Origin: Bacteroidaceae bacterium
Lineage (GTDB): Bacteria; Bacteroidota; Bacteroidia; Bacteroidales; Bacteroidaceae
DNA: 64,000 bases
NCBI GenBank assembly: GCA_024401115.1
Contig: JAKSLP010000008.1
Coordinates: forward strand, 16,045-80,044
Direction: 5' to 3'
Under the pieces are notes generated by a model. It did not search any database. It was not told the DNA's origin and saw nothing but the letters and a program-made list of their open reading frames with translations. Position numbers and translations under genes: made by a program. Shown here piece after piece: positions 48,572 to 59,216 of this stretch. Numbering within the stretch: position 1 is the stretch's first letter; each line of letters opens with the position of its first letter.

Positions 48572-51500
48572 TTAATCCTCAATCTTCTTGCTCATACGGT
48601 CGCGAACCATCTTGTCCTTATGAGCCAGATAGTATTCATTCAGTTCACGCTGCTCACGCAACTTGCGGCGGTTCTTCTTGATGCTGGATGCACCGAACAG
48701 ACAGAACATGGTAGGTACATAAATCAAGGTCATCAGGGTACCGACACTCAGACCACCGATTACTGACAGACCCAGAGGACGCCACATCTCAGCACCTACA
48801 CCGGTACCGATAGCCATTGGCACCATACCCAGGACAGTAGTCAGTGTGGTCATCAATACAGGACGCAGACGGCTACGGCCGGCTGTTACAGCTGCCTGGA
48901 TGTAACCCTTGCCACGCTCACGCATCAGCTGGGTATAGTCGATGAGCACAATACCGTTCTTTACTACGATACCAGCCAGCATGATACCACCCATCATGGA
49001 CATGATGTTCAGGTTGGTTCCAGTCAGCACCAATGCAGCCAGAATACCTACCAATGCAAATGGAATAGCCAGGATAATGATGAACGGATAGGTCATAGAC
49101 TCGAACTGTGCAGCCATTACGATGAATACCAGCAATACAATCAGAACGAACAGGGTACCCAAATCCACCATGGTATCCATCATCTGCTCGTATGAACCGG
49201 CAACCTGTGCATAAACCGCGTTTGGCAACTCCATGCGGCTGATGAATTCCTGACCCTTCTCTACACCATCACTCATCGCAATACCATCGGCCAGTGTACC
49301 GGTAACGGTAACTACACGCTGACGGTCCTTACGCTCGATGGTAGGAAGCATCTCGGTCTCCTCTACTGTACCCAGGTCGCTGACACGTACCTTTGCACCA
49401 GTGGCAGTAGTAACCTGGATATTGCGGATATCCTCCAGACTTACACGGCTGCCCGGCTCGTAACGCACGCGTACCTTATATTCTTCACCGTCCTCACGGT
49501 ACAAGGTAGCGGTAGAACCGTAGATTCGGTTCATTACCACACCGGAAGCTGCACTCAGATCAAGCCATGCAGAGCCAACTTCTCACGGTCGAAGCGGATA
49601 TTGAAACGAGGCTCGTTCTCGCTTCGTGAAATCTTAACCTGGGTAAACATCTCAGCATGCGACTTCATGCTGTCGGCCAGTTCCTGAGCCACTCTTGAGG
49701 TAGCATCCAGGTCGTAACCGTAAATCTCGAAGGTTGCCGCACTCTGACCACCCATCGCACTCTGCTGACCACCGGCCAGAATCTCGTACTTGGCAATCTC
49801 TGGAATCTGACGGCAATCCTCACGCATCTGGTCACAGATAGCAGTCAAGCTTTCATCACGCAGGTTGGAATCAATCAGTGACATGTTGAAGGAAATGATG
49901 TGAGCACCATTATCCTGCAGGGAAGCAAAGGTACTGTTGTCACCGGCCTGACCTACACGGTAGTTGATGGCCTTGAAATAACCTGGCCAGCGCTTTTCCC
50001 AAATTTCCTCCAGCTTTGCAGCAATCACCTCAGCCTTCTCCACACGGGTACCTACAGGCAACTCCACCGTTGCACCTACACGGCCGTTATCGTTGGTTGG
50101 GAAGAACTCGGTCTTCAGCGAACCTGCACACACAGCCACGATGACTACAGCAGCACCGATACAGGTCATCAGCACCTTCTTACGGTTGCGTACAGCATAG
50201 TTCAGCAGACGGGCATAGGCATCATCCAGCTTGTCCAACTGGTTCTGGATAGGCTTATAGAATGCCAGGAACAACTTGCTAGGCTTCTTCTGCAGACGCA
50301 GCATCTGACCGCAGATCATTGGAGTGAAACTCAATGCACTGACGGTAGAAACGGTCATGATGACACACATCATCCAACCCAACTGCTTGAACAATACACC
50401 GGCCATACCGGTTACCATGGTCAATGGGAAGAATACGGCAATCATGGTCAAGGTAGATGCCACAACCGAAATAGCCACCTCGTTGGTACCGTGGATAGCA
50501 GCCTGCTTAGGATCTGAACCACGCTCGATGTGGGTGGTGACGTTCTCCAAGACTACGATGGCATCATCCACCACGTTACCGATAGCGATAGACAGACAGG
50601 ACAGTGAAATCATGTTCAGGGAACCGCCTGTAGCATACAGGTAGATAAAGGAAGCCACCAGAGACATAGGAATGGTGATACCGATGATGACGGTAGCACG
50701 CCAGCGTCCCAGGAAGATGAATACCACCAGCACAACGAATATCATCGCATAGACAATGGTCTCGACCAATGACTGGATGGTAGAGATAATGTTATCGGAA
50801 GTATCGACGATGATACCCAACTTAACATCGGCAGGCAACTGCTTCTGCAGGATTGGCATCTGTTCCTTTACCTTCTTGGCAATCTGCACACTGTTGGCAC
50901 CACTCTGCTTCTGGACAATGACCATAGCACCCTGGTGACCGTTGTTGAACGCCTTCTGGGCACGCTCCTGCAATCCGTCCACAATACGTGCCACATCACG
51001 CAAGTAGATGGAAGCACCGTTTGGAGTATGACCCACAATCAGGTTCAGCATCTCCTGAGGATCGTTGAACTCACCCTCCATACGCAGGGTATAGGTCATG
51101 TTACCGATATCGAAGGTACCACCGGTCATGTTACGGTTCTCACCGGCAATGGCCTGACTCACCTGCTCAACGCCAATCTGGTAAGCCTCCATCTTCTGTG
51201 GATCCATATACACATTGATCTCACGCTCTGGAGCACCGGATACCGAAACGGAACCTACACCGTCGATACGTGCCAGAGGGTTGACCAGGTTATCGTCCAG
51301 AATCTTGTACAAGGCGGCCTGACTTTCCTGGGCCTGTACCGACAGGATGACGATAGGAATCATATCGGTACTGAACTTGAAGATAAACGGTTTGTTACAT
51401 GCTTCAGGAAGCGATGAACTCACCATATCCAGCTTGTCTCGCACATCACTGGTCAATGCGTCGAAATCGTAACCGTACTCAAACTCCATGGTGATGACCG

Positions 51501-51765
51501 AAGTACCCTCACGAGAATTGGAAGTCATGTGCTTCAGGTGCTCCACTGAGTTCAGCGTATTCTCCAACGGACGGGTCACGTTGTTCTCAATATCATCGGC
51601 AGAGGCACCGGTATAATAAGTCATAACCATCAACATATTTGTATCGATATCCGGATACAAATCGATTGGCAGTTTTGACAAGGAGAAGAGACCCAGAATC
51701 ATGACGGCCACGAAACACAGCGTGGTCATGATGGGTTTCTTAACTGATCCTTCGTATAAACTCAT
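48572..51765 (-). pseudogene. RND efflux pump (AcrB-like) split by a -1 frameshift
   Basis: Two frames make one AcrB/HAE1-type pump of about 1065 residues. The first (51765-49555) covers residues 1-736 and ends ALHGLI; the second (open to 48572) continues DLSAASGVVMNRIYG. Adding one A in TTGATCTG (to TTGAATCTG) gives GLNLSAASGVV, as expected for the family. Visible features are the D-D-A-I-V-V-L-E-N motif in the first half and the GIVVKNGIVLIDY region in the second. As read, the pump lacks its last five or so helices and is inactive. One-base loss or sequencing error are both possible. Confidence 0.88.
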
Positions 51766-51791
51766 AGTTAAATTCTTTTGACGTTAAAAAA

Positions 51792-52799
51792 TCACTTCTG
51801 TACCTGAACCTTGGTACCACCGATCAACTTGTTCTGACCGGCAACCACTACTGTGGCGCCAGACTCCACACCGTCGATAACCTCGTACTGGGTATCCATA
51901 CGGCGACCCAGAGTTACCTTATTATAAGAAACGGTGTTGTCTGAATTCAATACGAATACATAATGATCTCCAGCACCAGCCTGCTTTACAACAGCCTCAT
52001 CTGGAACTACTACATGGTTGGAAGTACCGAACACCACCTTTACACGGCCGAACATACCCGGACGGACACGGCGGTCGTTGTTGGCTACGCGAATCTCCAC
52101 AGGGAAGGTATGGGTGCTGGCATTAACCGATGGATTGATAATATCCACTACACCAGGAAATACCTCCTCGCCATAGGTATCCAGGGTAACCTCAACATTC
52201 ATACCCTTCTTTACGACTGGATAGTACTTCTCTGAAATGTTGATCACCATCTTAACCGGCTGGTCCTGCTCTACCACCAGGATAGGCAACTGACCGGTCA
52301 TATCGCCGTTGTCATAGTTGCGTGCGGTAATCACACCGCTGATAGGGCTGCGCAGCTGGCTGTTCTCCAGCAGGTTCTTGTACTGGGTCTCCATAACGTT
52401 CAGCTGCATGCTGGCGTTATCCCACTCGGCCTTGCTGGCGCCGCCCACCTTGTACAACTCATCTACACGGTTGAACGAAACCTTGGCATTCTCGATCTGC
52501 AGCTTCAGCTGGTTCAGGTTGTTGGCATCCAACTGCACCAGCACCTGACCCTTAGCTACACGGTCGCCCACCTCAGCCATAATCTTCTCGATACGAAGAT
52601 ACTGCTGAGGAGCTATATTGTTCTTTACATCGCTCTCTACGGTAGCGGTATAGATTTCCTGCTGATCCACATCGGTAGAGGTAACCTGAGCCACCTTTAC
52701 GATAGGGGTCTCATCGACTGCCACTTCAGCCTTTTTGCTTCCACATGCGCCCATCAAGGTAGCCACGGCTACCAGCGCCAAACATTGAAAATTCTTCAT
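51792..52799 (-). CDS. RND adaptor lipoprotein (AcrA-like)
   Basis: A 335-residue periplasmic membrane-fusion protein. Lipoprotein signal MKNFQCLALVAVATLMGAC, Cys19. It is followed by lipoyl half-motifs (A-E-V-G-D-R-V-A-K-G-Q-V-L-V-Q-L-D), a short helical hairpin and beta-barrel domains. Joins the pump to the TolC channel of the same operon. Nineteen bases after the TolC stop, 26 bases before the pump gene. Confidence 0.92.
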   Translation of the reverse strand: MKNFQCLALVAVATLMGACGSKKAEVAVDETPIVKVAQVTSTDVDQQEIYTATVESDVKNNIAPQQYLRIEKIMAEVGDRVAKGQVLVQLDANNLNQLKLQIENAKVSFNRVDELYKVGGASKAEWDNASMQLNVMETQYKNLLENSQLRSPISGVITARNYDNGDMTGQLPILVVEQDQPVKMVINISEKYYPVVKKGMNVEVTLDTYGEEVFPGVVDIINPSVNASTHTFPVEIRVANNDRRVRPGMFGRVKVVFGTSNHVVVPDEAVVKQAGAGDHYVFVLNSDNTVSYNKVTLGRRMDTQYEVIDGVESGATVVVAGQNKLIGGTKVQVQK

Positions 52800-52817
52800 G
52801 TCTATCTTGTTTTTTTA

Positions 52818-54140
52818 TTATTCGTTCACAGAACCGTCAGCATGACCCAGCACATAGTCCAAATCAGCCTTGGCGGTTAGATAATCATAGATACTCTGGC
52901 AATAAGTCAGCTCGGACTGGGTCAGGGCCACCTCTGCGCTGTTCAGCTCCAGCATGGTGCCGGCACCTACCTGATAGCGCTTGTCGCTGATGTCACGTGC
53001 CTTCTGGGCCTTGGTGATGGCCTCCTTGTTGCTTACCACCTGCTCGGTGCTGGCCTGCATGTTGTTCAGGTAAGACTGAGCCTGCATGCTGAGCTGACGC
53101 TCGGTGTTGATGCGGTTCTCGGCCAACTGAGCCAGCTGAATCTTGGTCTTCTTGATGTTGGTATAGTTCTTGGCATGATACAATGGAATGGTCAGGCTCA
53201 GTGCGCCGTAAACGTATGGATTCCATTTGTAGTGATTGATGCGCAAGTCATTGGCCATGGAGGTGTAGCTCCAGCTGAATGCACCGTTCAGCGATGGCAG
53301 GAAGGCTGCCTTCTGGATGTGAAGGGTGTGCTCCAGCAGTTTCTTGTTCATATCCAACTGACGCATGGTGGTGTTCATGCTCAGGTCGGTAGGGTCGCCC
53401 CAGGTCTGACGGCTGAACATCACGTTCTGGTAGTTACTCAGTTCATCATCGATAACCAGGTCCACATCGGCAGTGATACCCATCAGCACCTTCAACTGCA
53501 ACTTGGTCAGACGGATGGCATTCTCGCTGGTGATCAAACTTGGACGCAGGTTGCGCAGCTGCACTTCAGCGCTAATCTTGTCGTACTCGCTCACTGCACC
53601 CTGCTGGTACTTGGCGCTGACCACATTGAAATTCTCCTCAGCCTGAGCCACACTCTTCTGCAGCACCTCGTGGCTGTCCTGAGCCAGCATCAGCTGATAG
53701 AATGCCTTGGTCACCTGATGAACCAGGTCCAGACGGGTGGAACGGGCCTGCTCAACAGCCACCAGGATGTCGTCCTTGGTCATCTTCATGGTACGGTAGA
53801 TGGTTGGGGCAAACACCGGCAGACTGACAGACACACCACCGTTCATGTTATTCTCGGTACCCATCTTAAAGGTCTGTCCACCCATCACGATGGTCTGAAT
53901 CTTGAAGTTATGATTGAATGTTCCGTTCAGATCGGCTCCCGGCAACAGGTTCTGCCAAGCCTCCTTATCGGCAATTTTCTTGAGCTCAATGCTCTGTGCT
54001 GCCACCTGAATGGTAGGATTCTCGGCCAGCGCCAGCTCAATAGCCTTATCCAATGTCAACTGCAGGGTAGCCTCCTGAGCCGAAAGTGTCATAGGCAGCG
54101 CTGCTAACCACAGCAGCATCTTTTTACCAAAAAATCTCAT
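52818..54140 (-). CDS. TolC-family outer-membrane channel (RND operon)
   Basis: A 440-residue channel protein with signal peptide (MRFFGKKMLLWLAALPMTLSA). It has the repeated TolC pattern: L-D-K-A-I-E-L-A-L-A-E-N-P-T-I near the start and R-Y-Q-V-G-A-G-T-M-L-E-L-N-S-A-E near 395-410. First gene of the RND operon. The -7 box TATTTTTG (54174-54167) is followed upstream by a perfect palindrome GTAACGTTAC. Confidence 0.9.
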   Translation of the reverse strand: MRFFGKKMLLWLAALPMTLSAQEATLQLTLDKAIELALAENPTIQVAAQSIELKKIADKEAWQNLLPGADLNGTFNHNFKIQTIVMGGQTFKMGTENNMNGGVSVSLPVFAPTIYRTMKMTKDDILVAVEQARSTRLDLVHQVTKAFYQLMLAQDSHEVLQKSVAQAEENFNVVSAKYQQGAVSEYDKISAEVQLRNLRPSLITSENAIRLTKLQLKVLMGITADVDLVIDDELSNYQNVMFSRQTWGDPTDLSMNTTMRQLDMNKKLLEHTLHIQKAAFLPSLNGAFSWSYTSMANDLRINHYKWNPYVYGALSLTIPLYHAKNYTNIKKTKIQLAQLAENRINTERQLSMQAQSYLNNMQASTEQVVSNKEAITKAQKARDISDKRYQVGAGTMLELNSAEVALTQSELTYCQSIYDYLTAKADLDYVLGHADGSVNE

Positions 54141-54166
54141 AATACAATATCTTTATATTTTACTTG

Positions 54167-54190
54167 CAAAAATACGAATCGTAACGTTAC
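54167..54190 (-). promoter_or_regulatory. RND operon promoter with GTAACGTTAC palindrome
   Basis: -7 box TATTTTTG (54174-54167); 10-base perfect palindrome at 54181-54190 lies in the -7/-33 spacer, the typical position of a repressor site. No regulator gene is adjacent. The rest of 54191-54400 is AT-rich with no clear feature. Confidence 0.5.
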
Positions 54191-54408
54191 TGCACAATAC
54201 CGATTCGACTAATCACCCAATCCGTTCGACGAATAGGGCTCATCTCTCAAACCATTCCTCCGAATGGAGATGCAAAATTAATAGATTTTGGCCGTTTGTC
54301 AAAGGTTTTAGGATTTGTTATTTTAATTGATTAACATATATCAAGACCGAATAGGAAAAATAGGACACAAAAAGCGACTAAGGACAATCTGTTTTCAAAA
54401 TATTTGAG

Positions 54409-54416
54409 TAACTTTG
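54409..54416 (+). promoter_or_regulatory. -7 box of uvrA (TAACTTTG)
   Basis: Consensus TAnnTTTG, 21 bases before the preferred uvrA start. An in-frame TTG within it is not a credible start. Confidence 0.6.
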
Positions 54417-54437
54417 CAGTTCAATCAATACCGTTCT

Positions 54438-57239
54438 ATGGCTAAAACAGATAGCATTCATATCAGTGGAGCACGGGTAAACAACCTGAAAAATATTACA
54501 GTTGACATCCCGCGCAATAAGTTTGTAGTGATTACCGGCGTTTCCGGTTCCGGCAAATCATCACTCGCTTTCGACACCCTTTATGCAGAAGGACAGCGCC
54601 GTTATGTGGAGAGTTTAAGCAGCTACGCCCGACAGTTCCTGGGACGTATGAGCAAGCCGGAATGCGACTTCATCGAGGGTATCCCGCCCGCTATTGCCAT
54701 AGAGCAGAAGGTGACCAGCCGTAACCCCCGCTCCACCGTGGGCACATCCACCGAGATCTATGACTTCCTGCGCCTGCTGTACGCCCGTGTGGGTAAGACC
54801 TATTCGCCCATCAGCGGCGAACTGGTGAAACGCCACACCAACGAGGACCTGATAGCCTGCATGAACAGCTATTCGCAGGGCACCCGTTTCCTGGTGCTGG
54901 CTCCCCTGCACCTGAAAGGCGGCAGAACCCTGACACAGCAGCTGGAAATAGACCTGCAGCAGGGCTTCTCACGCATCGAGGTGAATGGCGATGTCAACGA
55001 CCTGGAGGATTACCTCAAGCAATTGAAATCCAACGGAGAGCCGGACCGGTTGCCGGAACTGAACATTGTCGTTGCCCGATTAATGGCAGACAATTCCAAA
55101 GAGGGCCTCAGCCGACTGGCCGATGCTGCCGAGACTGCTTTCTTTGAGGGTGACGGAACCTGTATCCTGCGCTTCCTGCCTGCCGGTATTCCGCATGTGT
55201 TCTCCACCCGTTTCGAGGCCGACGGCATGACCTTTGAGGAGCCTACCGACCAGACCTTCTCGTTCAACTCTCCCCTGGGTGCCTGCCCTACCTGTGAGGG
55301 TTTCGGACGCATCATGGGCATTGACGAGTCACTGGTGGTTCCCAACCGCGCCCTGAACGTATACGACGGGGCCGTGGTATGCTGGCGCGGCGAGAAGATG
55401 GGAGAATGGCTGCAGTATTTCATACGCGAAGTGGAGCCTTATAAATTCCCTATTTTCAAGCCTTACTACGAACTGAACCGGGAGGAGCACGACCTGTTAT
55501 GGCACGGCACCGTCAAGGGAAAGAAGGTCATTGAATGCTGTGTGGACAACTTCTTCCAGATGGTTCAGGACAATCAGTATAAGATACAGTACCGTGTGAT
55601 GATGGCCCGCTATCGCGGAAAGACAATTTGCCCTACCTGCTACGGTACGCGACTGAAACCGGAGGCCAGCTATGTGCGCATCGGTGGTCGTACCATTACC
55701 GACCTGGTGGACCTGCCTGTTTATGAATTGAAAAAATTCTTCGACAACCTTCAGTTGGATGAGCACGACACCCAGATAGCCAGCCGACTGTTGGTGGAGA
55801 TCAACAATAGAATTCAGTTCCTGTGCGATGTGGGACTGGACTACCTGACCCTGAACCGACTGAGCAACACCCTGTCGGGCGGTGAGAGCCAGCGCATCAA
55901 CCTGGCCACCTCATTGGGCAGCAGCCTGGTGGGCAGTCTGTACATCCTGGACGAGCCTAGTATTGGCCTTCACAGCCGTGATACCGACCGTCTGGTCAAG
56001 GTGCTTCGCCAATTGCAGGAACTGGGCAACACCGTGGTGGTAGTGGAGCACGATGAGGATATTATCCGCAAGGCCGACTATATCATCGACATAGGTCCGA
56101 ATGCCGGACGCAATGGTGGAGAGATTGTATATCAAGGCGATATGAGCAACCTGCAACCGGGCAGCAACAGCCATACGGTGCACTATCTGCTGGGCGAGGA
56201 ACAGATTCCCGTACCTGCCAGCCGACGCCCATGGAACCGCTATATACGCATCACCGGAGCCCGTCAGAACAACCTGAAGGGCATTGATGTGGACTTCCCA
56301 CTGAACATCATTACTGTAGTGACCGGCGTGAGCGGTAGTGGTAAATCCACCCTGGTGCGCGATATCCTGTACCGTGCCATCAAGCGCTACAAGGACGAAA
56401 ACTGCGACCGTCCGGGCGAGCATCTTTCCCTGGAGGGTGATCTGGATGCGTTCAAGACCGTGGAATTTGTGGACCAGAATCCTATTGGTAAGTCATCACG
56501 TTCTAACCCTGTCACCTATCTGAAGGCCTACGATGAGATTCGAAAACTCATGGCAAGCCAACCTCTGAGTGAACAGATGGGATTTACAGCTGCCCACTTC
56601 TCATTCAACACCGATGGTGGACGTTGTGATGAATGTAAAGGCGAAGGAACCACCACCGTGGAGATGCAGTTTATGGCCGATCTGGTGCTGGAGTGCGAAA
56701 GCTGTCACGGCCAGCGCTTTAAGAATGAGATTCTGGAAGTGAGATTCCACGAGAAGAACATCTATGACATTCTGGACATGACGGTGAACCAAGCCATTGA
56801 GTTCTTCTCAGAGCACAAGCAGAACAAGGTGGTAAAACTGCTGAAACCGCTGCAGGACGTAGGCTTGGGCTATATCAAGTTGGGACAGAGCAGTAGCTCG
56901 CTGTCAGGCGGTGAGAGCCAGCGCGTGAAACTAGCCTATTACCTGAGTCAGGAGAAGAAAGACCCTACCCTGTTCATCTTTGACGAGCCAACCACCGGTC
57001 TGCATTTCCACGACATCAAGAAACTGCTGGAAGCCTTCAATGCACTGATCCGCAAGGGACACTCCATCCTGGTCATCGAGCATAACATGGAGGTTATCAA
57101 ATGTGCCGACTGGCTGATAGACTTGGGAGCCGAAGGAGGCAACCAGGGCGGCAACCTGGTAGTGGCCGGTACACCGGAAACGGTAGCGGCATGCCCGGAG
57201 AGTTATACCGGAAGATTTTTAAAGGAGAAGCTTGATTAA
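54438..57239 (+). CDS. uvrA: Excinuclease ABC subunit A
   Basis: A 933-residue ATPase that recognises bulky DNA lesions and loads UvrB in nucleotide excision repair. Two ABC modules are visible. The first has Walker [10 protein letters not shown] (34-42), the zinc CPTC...CPTC region and signature LSGGESQRI. The second has [10 protein letters not shown] near 635, CDECKGEG...CESCHGQR and [15 protein letters not shown]. Start [18 protein letters not shown] at 54438. The last codons form one arm of a perfect 19-bp hairpin with the downstream DNA. Confidence 0.97.
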   Translation: MAKTDSIHISGARVNNLKNITVDIPRNKFVVITGVSGSGKSSLAFDTLYAEGQRRYVESLSSYARQFLGRMSKPECDFIEGIPPAIAIEQKVTSRNPRSTVGTSTEIYDFLRLLYARVGKTYSPISGELVKRHTNEDLIACMNSYSQGTRFLVLAPLHLKGGRTLTQQLEIDLQQGFSRIEVNGDVNDLEDYLKQLKSNGEPDRLPELNIVVARLMADNSKEGLSRLADAAETAFFEGDGTCILRFLPAGIPHVFSTRFEADGMTFEEPTDQTFSFNSPLGACPTCEGFGRIMGIDESLVVPNRALNVYDGAVVCWRGEKMGEWLQYFIREVEPYKFPIFKPYYELNREEHDLLWHGTVKGKKVIECCVDNFFQMVQDNQYKIQYRVMMARYRGKTICPTCYGTRLKPEASYVRIGGRTITDLVDLPVYELKKFFDNLQLDEHDTQIASRLLVEINNRIQFLCDVGLDYLTLNRLSNTLSGGESQRINLATSLGSSLVGSLYILDEPSIGLHSRDTDRLVKVLRQLQELGNTVVVVEHDEDIIRKADYIIDIGPNAGRNGGEIVYQGDMSNLQPGSNSHTVHYLLGEEQIPVPASRRPWNRYIRITGARQNNLKGIDVDFPLNIITVVTGVSGSGKSTLVRDILYRAIKRYKDENCDRPGEHLSLEGDLDAFKTVEFVDQNPIGKSSRSNPVTYLKAYDEIRKLMASQPLSEQMGFTAAHFSFNTDGGRCDECKGEGTTTVEMQFMADLVLECESCHGQRFKNEILEVRFHEKNIYDILDMTVNQAIEFFSEHKQNKVVKLLKPLQDVGLGYIKLGQSSSSLSGGESQRVKLAYYLSQEKKDPTLFIFDEPTTGLHFHDIKKLLEAFNALIRKGHSILVIEHNMEVIKCADWLIDLGAEGGNQGGNLVVAGTPETVAACPESYTGRFLKEKLD

Positions 57240-57256
57240 GCTTCTCCTTTAAAAAT
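57215..57256. terminator. Perfect 19-bp bidirectional terminator overlapping the uvrA 3' end
   Basis: ATTTTTAAAGGAGAAGCTT - GATT - AAGCTTCTCCTTTAAAAAT. The left arm codes for the last residues of UvrA; the right arm reaches the stop of the convergent EamA gene. Confidence 0.85.
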
Positions 57257-58218
57257 TATACAAAGAACAAGGAAACACCAATAATACTGATGATGGCACC
57301 CAGAATCTCCTTCCACGTTATCTTCTGATGGAACAGGAAGTACGACGGAGCCATGATAAGGATAGGAGTGGTGGCCATGATGGTCTGTGCGATACCGGCA
57401 GCCGTGTACTGCACCGCCATAAGCGACAGTGACACACCCACAAACGGGCCGAAGATGGTCATAACAAAGGCCACAATCATACCCTTACGGTCGTGCAAAC
57501 CCTCGCGGAAATGCTGAGCCTTTCCCTGAATGAACAGGACGGCAGAGAAGCACACCAAACCGGTAATGGCACGCACCATGGTAGACGAGAACGGCACTGC
57601 CTGGATAATCTCCTGCAAATGGTCCACATCAGGCGACAGAGCCGCCAGCGCACTCTCGTAACGGTTCATACCCATCTTACTGAGTACCAGTCCCACACCC
57701 TGGCCCAGACCGGCGCCCAAGCCTAGAAGGACTCCCTTTAAAGGCAGTTTCAGCGTGAATTTCTTTTTCTGCCCCTCCTCGGCTGCACCCCGGTTCAGGA
57801 TGGACATGCCTATACCCGTGATGGTGAGCAGCATACCCAGGATGGCTAAGGTACCCATGCGCTCGCCCAACAGCAGGAAACTGGACAGGGCGGCAAAAGG
57901 CGAAGCCAGTGTCATGAACAACTGGCCGAAACGGGAGCCGATGATCAGGTAGCTGTTGAACAGGCAGTAATCGCCAAAGGCATAGCCCATGAAACCCGAC
58001 AGCGACAGCCACAGCCAGCCCTCGGCCGGCATGTACTGAGGCATGGCATTACCCGTATAGAAATAAAGCGTGACGGCCAGCATGAACATGGAGAAGATCA
58101 TGCGAAGCACATTCAGCTCGGAGGCCCCCAGACGTTTGGATGCTATCTCGGCTAATACAGCAGTGACGGTCCAGGAGACCGCCACTGCCATTGATATTAT
58201 TTCACCAAAATACTGCAT
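57256..58218 (-). CDS. EamA/DMT superfamily transporter
   Basis: A 320-residue inner-membrane protein with ten hydrophobic segments in two EamA halves, the second opening near residue 160 (G-V-L-L-G-L-G-A-G-L-G-Q-G-V-G). Such permeases export metabolites; the substrate is unknown. The start overlaps the upstream nucleotidyltransferase stop by one base (TAATG), so the two are coupled. Confidence 0.88.
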   Translation of the reverse strand: MQYFGEIISMAVAVSWTVTAVLAEIASKRLGASELNVLRMIFSMFMLAVTLYFYTGNAMPQYMPAEGWLWLSLSGFMGYAFGDYCLFNSYLIIGSRFGQLFMTLASPFAALSSFLLLGERMGTLAILGMLLTITGIGMSILNRGAAEEGQKKKFTLKLPLKGVLLGLGAGLGQGVGLVLSKMGMNRYESALAALSPDVDHLQEIIQAVPFSSTMVRAITGLVCFSAVLFIQGKAQHFREGLHDRKGMIVAFVMTIFGPFVGVSLSLMAVQYTAAGIAQTIMATTPILIMAPSYFLFHQKITWKEILGAIISIIGVSLFFV

Positions 58219-59138
58219 TAAAACAGTTTGTTAGGATACTCACCGGCATCTACCAGCGACTGGATGCGAGCCACGGTTTCCGGACGGTCCTCGGAATAGG
58301 TAACACCAAACCATTTAGAAGTGGTATCCAGCACCTTGCAAGTAGCAGTACCCTCTGTAATCAGTTTGTTTACCATCAAAGGAATAAAGAACTCTGACTT
58401 CAGATTCTCGATGTTCTTTGGGTCAGACAGGAACTCCTTGAAATACTCCTCGCTGTACTCGAAATAGTCAGGAGTGAAGCCCCACATGTTCATGCTGACA
58501 GGAGTGTTGTCATCCACATTAATCCACTCACCGTCTTCCTTGTTGTCAGCACGGTAAGCCACAGCACCGTCTACACGGGCAATCTTGGTACGCTCAACAC
58601 AAGTGGTCAGGCAACCGTTCTCGTCCTTGGAACAGATACCACGGCTCACTGTACCATTCTCTGACAGGGTGTTAGCCACGCGGAAGCCCACCATTGCATA
58701 CTGGTTCTTGGCACCTTCAGGCAGTTCGCTCAGGAACTTGCCAATGACCTGGAACGCATCGCTGCTATAGAAATCGTCGCAATTGATAACACAGAATGGC
58801 TCCTTAATGACATCCTTACCCATCAGTACGGCATGGTTGGTACCCCAAGGCTTTACGCGGCCCTCTGGGCACTTGAAACCCTCTGGCAGGTCGTCAATGC
58901 TCTGGAAGCACAACTCGCAAGCCACCTTACCCTCGTATTTAGAAAGAATCTGGGTGCGGAACTGCTCCTCGAAATCCTTACGGATCACCCAAACAATCTT
59001 GCCGAAACCGGCACGAATAGCATCAAAAATAGAATAATCCATGATGGTCTCGCCGTTAGGGCCTACACCATCCAGCTGCTTCAGGCCACCGTAACGGCTA
59101 CCCATACCTGCTGCCAAAAGAAATAATGTTGGTTTCAT
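58218..59138 (-). CDS. Sugar-nucleotide pyrophosphorylase-like nucleotidyltransferase
   Basis: A 306-residue cytoplasmic enzyme of the GT-A nucleotidyltransferase fold. FLLAAGMGSRYGGLKQLDGV is the nucleotide-binding loop (6-25); WGTNHAVLMGKD and FCVINCDDFYSSDAF carry the metal-binding aspartates near 119. Activates a sugar phosphate with NTP to form an NDP-sugar; which sugar is not visible. The -7 box TACTTTTG is at 59173-59166. First of a two-gene unit with the EamA transporter. Confidence 0.85.
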   Translation of the reverse strand: MKPTLFLLAAGMGSRYGGLKQLDGVGPNGETIMDYSIFDAIRAGFGKIVWVIRKDFEEQFRTQILSKYEGKVACELCFQSIDDLPEGFKCPEGRVKPWGTNHAVLMGKDVIKEPFCVINCDDFYSSDAFQVIGKFLSELPEGAKNQYAMVGFRVANTLSENGTVSRGICSKDENGCLTTCVERTKIARVDGAVAYRADNKEDGEWINVDDNTPVSMNMWGFTPDYFEYSEEYFKEFLSDPKNIENLKSEFFIPLMVNKLITEGTATCKVLDTTSKWFGVTYSEDRPETVARIQSLVDAGEYPNKLF

Positions 59139-59216
59139 TGTTAAATCATTTTTCTAAATTGCGTACAAAAGTACGTATATTTTCACAATCTCTAAAGTTT
59201 CTGTATGTTTTTTTCA

